A stretch of 64,000 nt of DNA. Source: Pyropia yezoensis (lineage: Eukaryota > Rhodophyta > Bangiophyceae > Bangiales > Bangiaceae). This document shows positions 51,366 through 60,674 of the stretch, in pieces. The DNA lies in NCBI GenBank assembly GCA_009829735.1, contig CM020620.1:25084020-25148019 (forward strand). The letters are read 5' to 3'. The notes beneath the pieces were generated by a model. It was given only the letters and a program-made list of their open reading frames with translations, had not been told where the DNA came from and searched no databases. The stretch's first letter is position 1. Each line of letters starts with the position of its first letter. The position numbers and the translations under genes are program-made.

Positions 51366-52358
51366 CTACACGGCGGCTGCGTCCGCGACGGTCGACACCA
51401 GGCGGCGCAATGCCACGTCGAGGACGCGGAGCATGAGGAAGCGGAGCTTGGTAGCCGCCCCAGAGAGGTCCTCCAGCTCTGCTTGCAGCGCCGTCTCCAC
51501 CGCCGCGCGCGTGCCAGTGTCGTCCTTGTCGTCCCCAAACACCGCCCTTGCCAGGACGCCCACCGGCACGGTACACGCCCGCGTCTGCCGTCGAGTGCTC
51601 TGAAGCGGGTCCTTGCAGTCGGGGTTGACACCGCGGTCGTAGGCCGCTGACACGCCCCCACAGTGCCGCTGCACCGGGCAGGCGGCGTCCCCGCTGCTGT
51701 GGCCCCCTCCCAGGCAGTCGCGACACTTGGACGCGGCCGCCGCCGCCGCCGCCGGGACGGCGGCGGCAGCGGCAGCGGCGGCGGCAGCGGCCGCCGGCCC
51801 TGCACCAGCCGGGGCCTTGCAAGAGGTGACCTTGTGCCCGGGCTCGCCACATCCGCTACACTTTTGCGTCCGCCCCTTGCGGGCGGGCGGTGCGTCAGTG
51901 GCAGCCTCGCGCCGGGGCAAGCCCGCGGCGGCCACGCCAATCAGCCCAGCGGCCGTCTTGGCGCGTGCGGCGAGCTCCACCTCGGCCTCGCTTGCCGCCG
52001 CCCGACCACCACAGTACACGCTGACCGCCTGTGCCGCGCCTGTGATGGCCGCGACGAGGTCCTCGCCGGCGCCATCGAGGGGGCCCGCCGCCTCCTCATC
52101 CTTGGCCGCCTGCTGCAACTGCGCGACGGCGGCAGACCAGTCGGCCGACGAGGCCGCGTCGCCCCCGTGGGGTGCAGACACGCCCTGCAGGCGGCTCAGG
52201 TTGGCGGCGAGCACCGCCCGCTTGAGCGTCACCACGTTTCGTGCGTCTTGAACGTACGCCTGCTCTTGTGCCGGGTCCCACTCCTCGTCCGAGGTGGTGT
52301 CGCCGTCCAGCCCGTCGACGCCAATCTCTTGGTCGCTGCCGTCGTCATCATCGTTCAT
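51366..52358 (-). CDS. Two-zinc-knuckle protein, 330 aa, next to Fanzor
   Basis: The ATG at 52358 starts an acidic N-terminus (MNDDDDGSDQEIGVDGLDGD). A helical Ala-rich middle follows, then a CCHC zinc knuckle CSGCGEPGHKVTSC (167-180), an Ala run, and a second knuckle-like CRDCLGGGHSSGDAAC (212-227) with longer last spacing. A helical C-terminus (AAVETALQAELEDLSGAATKLRFLML) ends it. CCHC knuckles bind single-stranded nucleic acid. The family is not recognised; it is not the gypsy Gag. It has the same orientation as the Fanzor frame and lies directly upstream of it, so it could be its partner, its 5' exon or an unrelated host gene. Homopolymer G (52373-52412) lies just upstream of the ATG. Confidence 0.75.
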   Translation of the reverse strand: MNDDDDGSDQEIGVDGLDGDTTSDEEWDPAQEQAYVQDARNVVTLKRAVLAANLSRLQGVSAPHGGDAASSADWSAAVAQLQQAAKDEEAAGPLDGAGEDLVAAITGAAQAVSVYCGGRAAASEAEVELAARAKTAAGLIGVAAAGLPRREAATDAPPARKGRTQKCSGCGEPGHKVTSCKAPAGAGPAAAAAAAAAAAAVPAAAAAAASKCRDCLGGGHSSGDAACPVQRHCGGVSAAYDRGVNPDCKDPLQSTRRQTRACTVPVGVLARAVFGDDKDDTGTRAAVETALQAELEDLSGAATKLRFLMLRVLDVALRRLVSTVADAAAV

Positions 52359-54000
52359 CGTGAATCCGGGGCGGGGGGGGGGGGGGGGGGGGGGGGGGGG
52401 GAGGGGGGGGGGGCGGAGGCGGATGAGCGGGTTGTGTGTGTGGGAACGACTGTGAGGAGTGTGGGTGGGAGGGATTGTCGACGGTGGCTGACGGGGTTGA
52501 CAAAGATGGGGAACCTCGGGGCACCACCTACCGCCCTATTTATTGTCTGGCAAGGCACCATCCGGACCGGGGTTCTCACTCGATGCCGTACGCGTGCTGT
52601 AGACGCTGGCGATGGGCTGCACGGGCCGTCAGGAGGCCGGCGGTCCAGGTCCTCCCAACCCCCTCCCGCCCCCTCCCTCCCCCCCCCGCCGCCCGCCCCC
52701 CGCCACCCCCCAACCGACGCTACCTCTCGGGCAGGGGGCAGAGCGGAGGATGCTCGCACCGCCACGTGCCCCTGTGGGCTGTCTCGTGGCCTTAGCTCGC
52801 CGCCCCGGAAATGAAAGGTCCTTCTCATCTCCGCGGCACCCGTGGCCGACGGTGGCTGCCGTGAGAGTGTCCTGTAGCGCGGCGGCGGCGGCGGTGGCGG
52901 TGGTGGGGCTGGCGGTGGTGGTGTGGCGGCGGCGTTGGTGGTGATGGGGTTGGCGGCCCAATTGCAGACCGCGCACAGACGCTGTGCTCATGGCAGCCGC
53001 CAGTAGCGCGACGGTGGGTGCGGGACGGAGTGCACCGCATGCACTGCGGCATTTGAGCCGACTGACACGCCAGCATCCGTGCGGCTCGCCCAACCATGGC
53101 GAGCGAGCGCCCCCCCCCCCCCCCCCCCCCTCCCCCCCCCGCTCCCGACGGCACGTATTGGGAGAGTGACCGCCACCGTGCTGCGGGACAATAACAACAC
53201 TGCAATTGAACCCACCCTCGGCACTGCCTGCTCGCCACGGTGCATGTGGAGCGGCGTGCCGGGACGCGGGCACCCAGCCTTTTGGTGCTTCCGGTAGGCC
53301 CCGTCCGTTTGCAATGCATTACGAGCACCGTTTGGGAAAAATGCCATCCTGGACGTCTTGGTGGGGGGGGAGGGGGGGCAGTCGTGTACCTCAAACCCAC
53401 CGCCACAGACGGCATTGCCATGCTGCGAGCTCACCGCGCGGTGCCTCCAAATGGCCTGTCACCAGCACACGACACCGCGCGGGCCGCGTGGACCTACGGC
53501 TCTCGTCAGACCCGGGGGGCGCCGAGGGAAGCGACTGACCGGACCTGCCTGTGGCTGAACGTGCGGCCGACGGATGAGAGCACCCATCCCCGGACACCCC
53601 CGTCACCGTCCAATTCAACATCATCTCGCGCCGCCGCCCAAATCCCCTCCCCTCCCGTTCGATCCGCGTCGGTGTCAGCCGGTGGTCGGGGATCTCAGAT
53701 ATTGAAATTCAATTCGCCCCCCCTCCCCCGCCCGTCGCCCTCTCTTTATGGTTTCCCACCCCACCATGACGCAATCGGAAGACACTAATTCACGCGCCCA
53801 CACAATAGAACAACTATGTGAACAATGTCTACAAAGATCCGAAGAGCGTTACGTACAGTCGGTACCCAATATTATCCCAATATTATCCGTACGGCGAAAA
53901 ACGAGATTCGTACGGATTGATTTGACAACAGGCCACCCATCAAATCCAGGCCCTGGGCTGGACAATAGACAATACCTCGTGCTAGCACCCCCAGCGTAGC
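52359..54000. other. No recognisable gene; homopolymers and short repeats
   Basis: A near-pure G tract of about 40 bp (52373-52412) and a C tract (about 53109-53141) are present. Between 53800 and 53990 the sequence is AT-richer, with a near-tandem CCAATATTATC pair (about 53865-53890) and two CGTACGG words, possibly the end of an old element. The long GC-rich frames at 52600-53430 show no motif. Confidence 0.4.
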
Positions 54001-54007
54001 GGGTCTC

Positions 54008-54638
54008 AAACCGTGTATCTTATTTTCCGTGCCGGCACGTGCGCGCACTGTCGGATGCCTGTTTGCAGGCCCCGCGGGCCCGGGCGTCGCCGCTTCTGCA
54101 AAGCCGTAAAATTTCACATTGTCAGCGGTGCACGCCTTGGCATCATGTAAAACGCTGCAGGGCATGCACAATCTGAAGTGCGGCCCTGGTCGCGCAAAAC
54201 ACCGTGTGCCTGCAGCAACATTCACAAACACGTGAATGCCGTGCCCGTCGCATGCATTGCATTGCGCGGTCACGTGAGGAAGCCTGCACAGCAGTGCAGC
54301 AGTGCGGCACCAGCGACTGACACCATTCGGGCACGTCATGAAACGTGGATATTGCTGCATAGACACGTACTCTCGGGTCACGGTCGCCTTGTTGTGCGCC
54401 CCGCGGCACGCCCCTCTGGCGAGACGCACACAGGCCGTGGGAATGTAGGCCCTGCCGTCCTGATGCCGGTCGTCGAGGAGAGAAAAAAAAAAAAAAAAAG
54501 AGTAGGAAGCACGGTCACAACGCGGCCGTGTGCGCTCTTGCACGCGGAAATCGGGCTTTACGGGGCCCCTGGGCGCCCCCCTGCAATCCACTGCCCGCCT
54601 GTTTGGGCCCGATGCACGGAAAATAAGATACACGGTTT
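54008..54638. mobile_element. 631-bp segment bounded by 25-bp perfect inverted repeats
   Basis: The left end 54008-54032 (AAACCGTGTATCTTATTTTC...) and right end 54614-54638 are exact reverse complements. With a few mismatches the match extends about 14 bp further outward on both sides. The interior has no convincing ORF and a poly-A tract (54483-54499). The right repeat overlaps the stop codon of the Tc1-like transposase to its right, so the inverted repeat includes transposase C-terminal codons. It is either a non-autonomous Tc1-type element or two Tc1 ends joined by rearrangement. Confidence 0.7.
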
Positions 54639-55209
54639 TAGATCCGCTGCGCAGCGGCTATCACACCCCCCACACGACAGGGCATCGACTCCACGAGAGA
54701 CTTGAAAAACAAAGCAGGAATGGCGTCCCACCCGTCGCGCAGAGCCATCCAGCCGCGGTGCGCTGTGGCCCACACAAGGCGCTTGGCGACGTTCTTGGCA
54801 GACAGGAAGGGTTTTTTGGCCGCTTCCCCCTGGAGTGAAAACCCAAGCTCCAGACGGCCCTGCGGACAGCGGAGACTGACACTGGTCCCTTCTCGGGCCC
54901 TCTGGTCGCTTGGGTGCGCGTGATATTCACCATCTCCTTCAGGGATGCCACAGAGGAAAACCCGTCGGTGTCAAGCGCCCGCTTGACGTTACAGAGCTCA
55001 CGGTCCGTCAAAACCTTGGGGCGATCCCGCTTGTCCACCCTGGCGCGGGCGGACTCCGTGCGGATGGCCCATAGCTGCGTAGGCGATGGTGCTCTTGGAG
55101 CGCCCCAAATCCGTACCGATGGCCCGGAAGGACCTCTTCTGTTGGAGGAGGCCAGTGATGACCCCGCGCGCTCACCGTCGGACAGAGAGCGACGCGATGA
55201 GCCCGCCAT
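54638..55209 (-). pseudogene. Tc1/mariner-like transposase, core deleted and frameshifted
   Basis: The N-terminus starts MAGSSRRSLSDGERAG. In the adjoining frame it continues as a helix-turn-helix (GLLQQKRSFRAIGTDLGRSK, then TIAYAAM), then returns to VDKRDRPKVLTDRELCNVKRAL and VSVSAVRRAVWSLGFHSRGKRPK, the bipartite DNA-binding part of Tc1-type transposases. Next comes WMALRDGWDAIP, and the last part, FFKSLVESMPCRVGGVIAA, is the characteristic C-terminal tail (SMPRR-like). The catalytic DDE core that should lie between is largely absent, so there is an internal deletion as well as frameshifts. The stop TAA is at 54640-54638. Confidence 0.8.
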
Positions 55210-55431
55210 CGTGCCTGCCGACCACGGCGGAGTCCTGCGCGCTGAGCTGTGGGCTCACATACACGGACGAGGCTGTGGCACTTGGGCGCGACCTTGCCAT
55301 ATGAGCCTTTGTCCAACTGGTCACGCAACTCAAAACATCAACGCCAGCAGTTGGGAACAACACTGGGGAACAACCGACCACCACATGAAAAGCGACACCT
55401 TCAAAGCATAAAAAAGAGGGGGTGCCGTACA

Positions 55432-55462
<31 letters not shown>

Positions 55463-55494
55463 CTTGCCCCCCCAGAAACAAAAGATATTCCCGA
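55210..55494. other. Gap between transposase relic and helicase gene
   Basis: Contains a poly-C tract of about 30 bp (about 55433-55462) just beyond the helicase stop. No terminal repeat of the Tc1 relic could be placed here. Confidence 0.4.
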
Positions 55495-57621
55495 CTAGAA
55501 CACCCTGTCGGGAGCCACAATGTTGATGTGCTCGCGGTCCCGTCGATCTGGACGGCTCCACCTACGGCGGACGTTGTCCCACCAGCTCTTCCACACACCC
55601 CCAGAGCTTGAAAGGTAGTCCATGTCACCAATCACGTGGAGATGGCTCTGTGCCCGCGACATCATGACGTTCACGCGCCGCTCGTCGGACAAAAAGTCGG
55701 TGCTCCCGCCGGGTGGCGCCCCAGGCTCTGACCGCACGAGGGAGAGGATGACACAGCCCACAGAAGCGCCTTGGCAGCCATCCACGGTGGACACCCTGAC
55801 GTCGGCACATGGTCTGCGGGACAGCCGCCTGCTGTCTCTCATCGACTGCACCACCTCATTCAGCTTGTTCCGCTGCGCAGTGTACGGGGTGATGAGCATC
55901 ACCTTGAGCTCGGTAGCCCCGCTGGACGTCGCCCACGCCCGCAGTAGATCCGTAAGAGCCATCTCGACCAACCGAAGCTCTGCAACGTTAATCAGGCTCT
56001 TGTTGCTGGGGGTGGTGGAACCCGTCTTGTGCGCCCGATCGTCGGCCGGCAGGCGGGAGGTGTCTGTCACTTGCAGCTCCCCAAAGCGAATAGGCTGTCC
56101 CGGATGGTTTAGCCACGCGGGTGTTCCAAACCCCTCCTCATGGCGGGCCTCGGGCCCGCGCCCGTTCGACCATATGCCAATGTGCCGGTAAAAGACTTGT
56201 CGGAGGAGGGACCATAACAGCGGCCGCATGCGGTACTGCACGGAGAGGATGACGCAAGCGGACAGAAACCTGGCGAGCCGCTCAAAAACGCTGGATGCCA
56301 TCGGCCGTGTCTCGCCCCTGCACTCCATGCCGGCGCTCGGCCTCAGCTGGGCATTGTCGCCAACAAGGACAATGCTCTTGGTCCGCTCTGCCGGATGACC
56401 GTCCTCTTCTTCATCTGACGAGCCACCCGCACGCCCCGCCCGCTTGGCGCGAACAATGGCGGCGACAGACGCAGGGACGCTTGTTGCCGCACCCTCGTCA
56501 ACGATAATGGCGTCAAAGCCTTGACCCCCCACGAGCGCCCCCGTCGACGTTGACGTTGTTGTGACAATGACGGACGCGCCGCCCACGATGCGCTTGCGGA
56601 GCTCCCGTTCCGCACGCTGCTGGCGACGCAAGGCAGCCTCCAGGGCTTGCTCCGCATCGGCACATTCCTCGAGGAGGACTTGTGACCCACCCGCGCCCGG
56701 CTCTGCACCCTGGGCGCGGGAACGATCCACACGACGGCCCACATCGGCCACCCGTGCCCTTGCCCGTTCCACCGCGGCTGTCACGGACGGGTAGGCGACA
56801 GGATGGCGCTCGTCCACCACGGCGTCAATGTGCGTTGTCTTGGCACGGTGGCCATCCGGAGGGGGTTCACCCACACGGAGGAGCGTCACGGCATCGGGTT
56901 TCGCGACGCCGTGTCGAATGGCAGCCCCCGACGGACAGAACAACTCGTGCACTGCGTCCAACAGCTCGGCGCACGCCGTGTTGGTGCGCGACGTCAGCAG
57001 GACCCGCCCGTCTGGCAGGGTCCCAAGTACCATGTCCACCATGGAGACAATGGCGCGTGTCTTGCCCGTCCCGGGGGGGCCCGTCACCAGCTGCACGTCA
57101 CCCTCGTCCGACAACAGCCCACGGCGCATGCAATCGACTGCGCGCCACTGGAACTCGTCCAGGTGGGCGTAGCGTGGAGGCGCACTCTGCAGGGGTGGAG
57201 GCCCCGGTGCCGGTACAGGTACCACCTGCTGTCCCCCGTGCGGAGGCGTTGCGTGGATGGCGAGCGCCCTCTGCATGACTGGCGGAAGAAGGTCCCAGTG
57301 GCCGAGGCCGCCAAACTCGCGGCTGTCCGACAGGACACTATGAGACAGGGTGACGACCACATTCGCCGTCCGACGATGGAGCATCCGCCGCACGTCTGAA
57401 CGACGCACCGCAAACCACCACCGCCGGGGGGGACTGGATGCGCCACCGTGGCGCGCCGTGCCGGCGTCATCGTCCCCCTCGTCCAGCCCCGGGCCAGGCG
57501 TCTTGTCCACCCACCACTGGCCTGCCCCCGCGGGCGGTGGGCCACCAACCCCTCCGCCGGGTTGCCCCTCCTTGTCCTCGCAGCCGCCAATAAACACGGC
57601 GTCCACGGGGGTGCTGCACAC
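55495..57621 (-). CDS. UPF1/ZNFX1-like superfamily 1 helicase domain
   Basis: All SF1 motifs are present in order: Walker A GPPGTGKT (181-188), Walker B IIVDEGAA (372-379), motif III VGDNAQLRP (420-428), motif IV VQYRMRP (461-467), motif V STVDGCQGA (611-619) and motif VI RRVNVMMSRA (648-657). The QLRP in motif III is more like ZNFX1/Hrr1-type helicases than UPF1 (QLPP). Such enzymes unwind RNA or RNA-DNA in RNA surveillance or silencing. The frame begins with GTG at 57621 shortly after an in-frame stop, so the domain is probably the C-terminal part of a larger protein whose upstream exons are the frames at 57643-61373. No NFX1 zinc fingers are seen. Confidence 0.9.
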   Translation of the reverse strand: MCSTPVDAVFIGGCEDKEGQPGGGVGGPPPAGAGQWWVDKTPGPGLDEGDDDAGTARHGGASSPPRRWWFAVRRSDVRRMLHRRTANVVVTLSHSVLSDSREFGGLGHWDLLPPVMQRALAIHATPPHGGQQVVPVPAPGPPPLQSAPPRYAHLDEFQWRAVDCMRRGLLSDEGDVQLVTGPPGTGKTRAIVSMVDMVLGTLPDGRVLLTSRTNTACAELLDAVHELFCPSGAAIRHGVAKPDAVTLLRVGEPPPDGHRAKTTHIDAVVDERHPVAYPSVTAAVERARARVADVGRRVDRSRAQGAEPGAGGSQVLLEECADAEQALEAALRRQQRAERELRKRIVGGASVIVTTTSTSTGALVGGQGFDAIIVDEGAATSVPASVAAIVRAKRAGRAGGSSDEEEDGHPAERTKSIVLVGDNAQLRPSAGMECRGETRPMASSVFERLARFLSACVILSVQYRMRPLLWSLLRQVFYRHIGIWSNGRGPEARHEEGFGTPAWLNHPGQPIRFGELQVTDTSRLPADDRAHKTGSTTPSNKSLINVAELRLVEMALTDLLRAWATSSGATELKVMLITPYTAQRNKLNEVVQSMRDSRRLSRRPCADVRVSTVDGCQGASVGCVILSLVRSEPGAPPGGSTDFLSDERRVNVMMSRAQSHLHVIGDMDYLSSSGGVWKSWWDNVRRRWSRPDRRDREHINIVAPDRVF

Positions 57622-57642
57622 CGAGCCGACGGGTTCCGGTAC

Positions 57643-58452
57643 TCAAAAGGCACACAAATCACCCGGGGTGGCGTCTGTGGGGTCCACTTGACACTCTCCC
57701 CCGCGGTCCTTGTGGCGGCGGTGGTGGCGGCCGCCCCCACCGGGGGGACCACCCCGGGGGGCGGGCATACGCACGAGCACATTGCACATGCGACACGCCC
57801 GCGGGTCGTCCAAAATGGACCCCCCCACCTGCGGCGACGACAGGGTTATGGGCACGTCGATGCGAGCCACGCCAAAGCGGGAGCACAATGACGACGTGGT
57901 CACGCGCCCACTGCGTCCGCCGCCGCCGCCATGGCCCTTGTTGCTCCCTTCGATAGACTGCGCCACCGCATCTGTACCGCGGGCGGCTAGCTGGCACAGG
58001 GTGGCGACAACGATGGCCTGCCAGCGGCCCCCAGGTCCTCTTGCGTACAACGGGGACGGGCGCAGGTGGGTTGAGACACCCGTCCACCCAGACTCGGACG
58101 TACAGAGCGTCAGCTGACCGAGCGCCACCCGATCACCATCCGCGTCACACCGTGTGGGAGGACTGGCCTGGCTCACACCACCCCCCGCCGCCGCCGCGGC
58201 TGCCGCGGGCAGAGGTGCTGCAGTGGGAGACGCGTCCCCCCCACCACCCGGGGAACCGATACAAGGACCTCCCACGCCGGCAGTCCCACCTCCAACAACA
58301 GCCGCTTCCGCGTCTGCAACTGCAGACAACGCGGGAGAGAGCTCCTCCCCCCGAGCCACTGCCGGGCCCACCGCAGCCACCCCCGCCGAGTCGGCTGCTG
58401 CAGCAGTACCAGGTTCAGCAGGTGCACCTCCGCCAACACCCGCGTCGGCCAC
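57643..58452 (-). CDS. Upstream segment of the helicase locus (frame B)
   Basis: The stop lies 22 bp upstream of the helicase frame. The C-terminal half looks genuine: TGVSTHLRPSPLYARGPGGRWQAIVVATLCQLAARGTD, then SSLCSRFGVARIDVPITLSS and DPRACRMCNVLVRMP. The N-terminal half is Ala/Gly-rich. It is best read as an internal part of the helicase protein, joined to the downstream frame by a small intron or a frameshift near 57640 and to the upstream frame near 58400. A GT...AG pair enclosing only 29 nt at the junction is too short to trust as an intron. Confidence 0.5.
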   Translation of the reverse strand: MADAGVGGGAPAEPGTAAAADSAGVAAVGPAVARGEELSPALSAVADAEAAVVGGGTAGVGGPCIGSPGGGGDASPTAAPLPAAAAAAAGGGVSQASPPTRCDADGDRVALGQLTLCTSESGWTGVSTHLRPSPLYARGPGGRWQAIVVATLCQLAARGTDAVAQSIEGSNKGHGGGGGRSGRVTTSSLCSRFGVARIDVPITLSSPQVGGSILDDPRACRMCNVLVRMPAPRGGPPGGGGRHHRRHKDRGGECQVDPTDATPGDLCAF

Positions 58453-60566
58453 GGCCGCCGTGCCCGCAGGAGCCCACCAACGCCAGGAGCACCCACAGCC
58501 ACAGCATCCACCGCGCCTGTGGCTATACCCGCCGCCGATGGAGCATCGGGAGCAGCAGCGGTAACAGCAACCTCGGGCGTAGAGGGCCCGCCCGGGACGG
58601 CTGCCGTCGCGGAGGAGGTGGCAGCTACCGTCGCGACAGAGGTGGCAGCACTCTGAGCTACTGCCACATGGGCGGCCGCCCCAAAGGCGGAGGGCGTCCG
58701 CCGCTGCCCGACCAGTTGGCCGGCCCGGACCACCCGGGCCACACTGACGACAGTCACGTCATCGTTCTCTGCGTCATTCCAGTCATCGTCGTCGTCAATG
58801 AACACAATGACGTTGCAGGGTTCCGCATTGTAGACAGGGGAAACTGCCTGCGCAGCCAACACATTGTCTGGGACCGCCACTGCGGGTAGGTAGCACACAA
58901 ACTCGACTTCGCCCCTCGCGTCGTCGCCAATGGTAATGCCGTCGGGGTCACCGTCACCGGACGGAATCGCCATGGTCGCATCGGGCGCTGGGGGAGGCCG
59001 CCCATCTTTGTCGGCACCTGACCCGGCACCTACCTCATCGGCAGGCGCAGCCCCCGCCCCTGCGTCGTCTGGCGCAGCACCCGCCCCAGTGTCGTCTGGC
59101 GCAGCAGACCCGCCGAGTACTTCGTCGATGCGCTGACGAAGTTGCTCGACCAGGGGGCTGACCCGCTTGCTAGGCTTGGCAGGCGGACAGAGCAAACTCC
59201 TCAGCTTGTGCAGGGCCTGGGAGGTATTCTCGCAATCTCGTCCGATCCAGGGCGACATACCCGAGGGGGACGCCAACCAGGCAATTGCTGCGTTGGCCAG
59301 CGCCCTCCGAGATGCCCGCACACCAGACGCAAGCGGCATACTCCCCAGGTTGTAAATGGCCGCATAGTACACCCAGCCGTATCGCGTCCGCGCCGCCTCG
59401 TCGTTTCCGACGGCAACCTGCCAAAGGCTCGGCAGCGAGTCAACCAACTCGTTGACATCGGGGGCGATGTGTGCCGCGTCCAAGATGTCAAAATGGGTGG
59501 AGCACCCAGCGGGATCGGCGAATCGGGCGAGGCACCCGACGAGCGCGTAGAGGATGACACTCTGTGCTTCCGACACGTCTCGGTGGATGCCCAGCCGCAT
59601 GAGCAGGTGCAGGACACGGGCGAGCGCCCCACCCTCTGACATTTTGTCCGAATCGCCTTGAGAGCCCACAGCCGCAGCCGGGGGCCCCGCGCTCACGTCC
59701 GTCAGCACCTGTCGGCCGCCCCGCAAAAACGCCGTACTTACGGCAAACAGCTGCAGGGGGATGCCGTTCCAGTGACGAGCCGCACGAGCAGTGCGCGCAC
59801 TAACACCCAGCAAGTGCAGGGCGTTTTGGATGACGCGCAGGGCGTCAAAAGTTCGCGGACCACCACAAGGCGGACCCGGGGCGGCAGCGCTGGTGGTCTC
59901 GCAGGCGGAGTCACCGCGCCCCCCCCCGTCGGGCAGGACGGGTGAGCACCCATCAAACAGGTCCATGACGGACCACGAATCAGACCGACCGCCCCCCCGC
60001 TCACCCACCACACCGGCTAGGTGACGGATGACGTCCCGGGCGGACAGTCGGAACTTTGAGCTGGGCGCCACCAGCCACCCGACGCCAGTGTCCGAGGCAG
60101 TGACCCTCGCAAAACGTGAAAACAGGGCCGCAGCCGGGGCGGGAGCAGCAGCAGCGCCCGGGTGTCCCAGAACGGTTGGGAAGAGCAAAGCCGCCATGTC
60201 ACACATGGCCGTTCTCCACGCCTTGACTTCTTCAAAAGCATCGAAGAAGTCCGTCGGCAACATTGCCAGCGTCCCTGGCATGGACATCAGCAGGGCAACG
60301 TCGTCAGGGCTGCCCGCACCGGCCGGGACAGGCTCGTCGTCACCGCCACCCCGCTCCACGACGGCAGGTACGAAGACCGACTCGACCAGATGCGACCACA
60401 GGCGGGTGTGCAGTTTTAACGGCTGCTGGGGCGCTCCAGTACCACCCTTGCCCGCCAGCACCGCCTGATGCACGGTGGCAGTGTCTGTCGCACATGCGTC
60501 GAGCAGGAAGCGCTGGGCCCCGGGTGGCCAGACGCCCGTGGACCAGGCGGTACGGAAAAACCGCAC
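58173..60566 (-). CDS. Large helical N-terminal region of the helicase locus (frame A)
   Basis: The 797-codon frame is rich in helices: VRFFRTAWSTGVWPPGAQRF, DFFDAFEEVKAWRTAMCDM, TFDALRVIQNALHLLGVS, ARVLHLLMRLGIHRDVSE, YYAAIYNLGSM. An acidic stretch (VIFIDDDDDWNDAENDD) follows, then an Ala/Val-rich tail that turns into nonsense after about 58400, where frame B takes over. The start given is GTG. The same frame continues upstream through a TAG at 60675-60677. I recognise no domain. Position and orientation suggest a regulatory region fused to the downstream helicase. Confidence 0.55.
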   Translation of the reverse strand: MRFFRTAWSTGVWPPGAQRFLLDACATDTATVHQAVLAGKGGTGAPQQPLKLHTRLWSHLVESVFVPAVVERGGGDDEPVPAGAGSPDDVALLMSMPGTLAMLPTDFFDAFEEVKAWRTAMCDMAALLFPTVLGHPGAAAAPAPAAALFSRFARVTASDTGVGWLVAPSSKFRLSARDVIRHLAGVVGERGGGRSDSWSVMDLFDGCSPVLPDGGGRGDSACETTSAAAPGPPCGGPRTFDALRVIQNALHLLGVSARTARAARHWNGIPLQLFAVSTAFLRGGRQVLTDVSAGPPAAAVGSQGDSDKMSEGGALARVLHLLMRLGIHRDVSEAQSVILYALVGCLARFADPAGCSTHFDILDAAHIAPDVNELVDSLPSLWQVAVGNDEAARTRYGWVYYAAIYNLGSMPLASGVRASRRALANAAIAWLASPSGMSPWIGRDCENTSQALHKLRSLLCPPAKPSKRVSPLVEQLRQRIDEVLGGSAAPDDTGAGAAPDDAGAGAAPADEVGAGSGADKDGRPPPAPDATMAIPSGDGDPDGITIGDDARGEVEFVCYLPAVAVPDNVLAAQAVSPVYNAEPCNVIVFIDDDDDWNDAENDDVTVVSVARVVRAGQLVGQRRTPSAFGAAAHVAVAQSAATSVATVAATSSATAAVPGGPSTPEVAVTAAAPDAPSAAGIATGAVDAVAVGAPGVGGLLRARRPWPTRVLAEVHLLNLVLLQQPTRRGWLRWARQWLGGRSSLPRCLQLQTRKRLLLEVGLPAWEVLVSVPRVVGGTRLPLQHLCPRQPRRRRGVV

Positions 60567-60674
60567 TTGTTCCGGCCAGGAAGGAGAATTGACCAGCGGC
60601 CCGTGCTCGCGCAGCCATTTCGAGCAGACGGCGCCGACAGCAGCGACCGTCTCGCGGCTGAAGTGGGCGAGCTC

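Noticed and set aside
55250-55270. Second terminal repeat of the Tc1 relic (CATACACGG)
   Set aside because: Only a short match to the terminal repeat, inside the leader near the transposase start. Not convincing.
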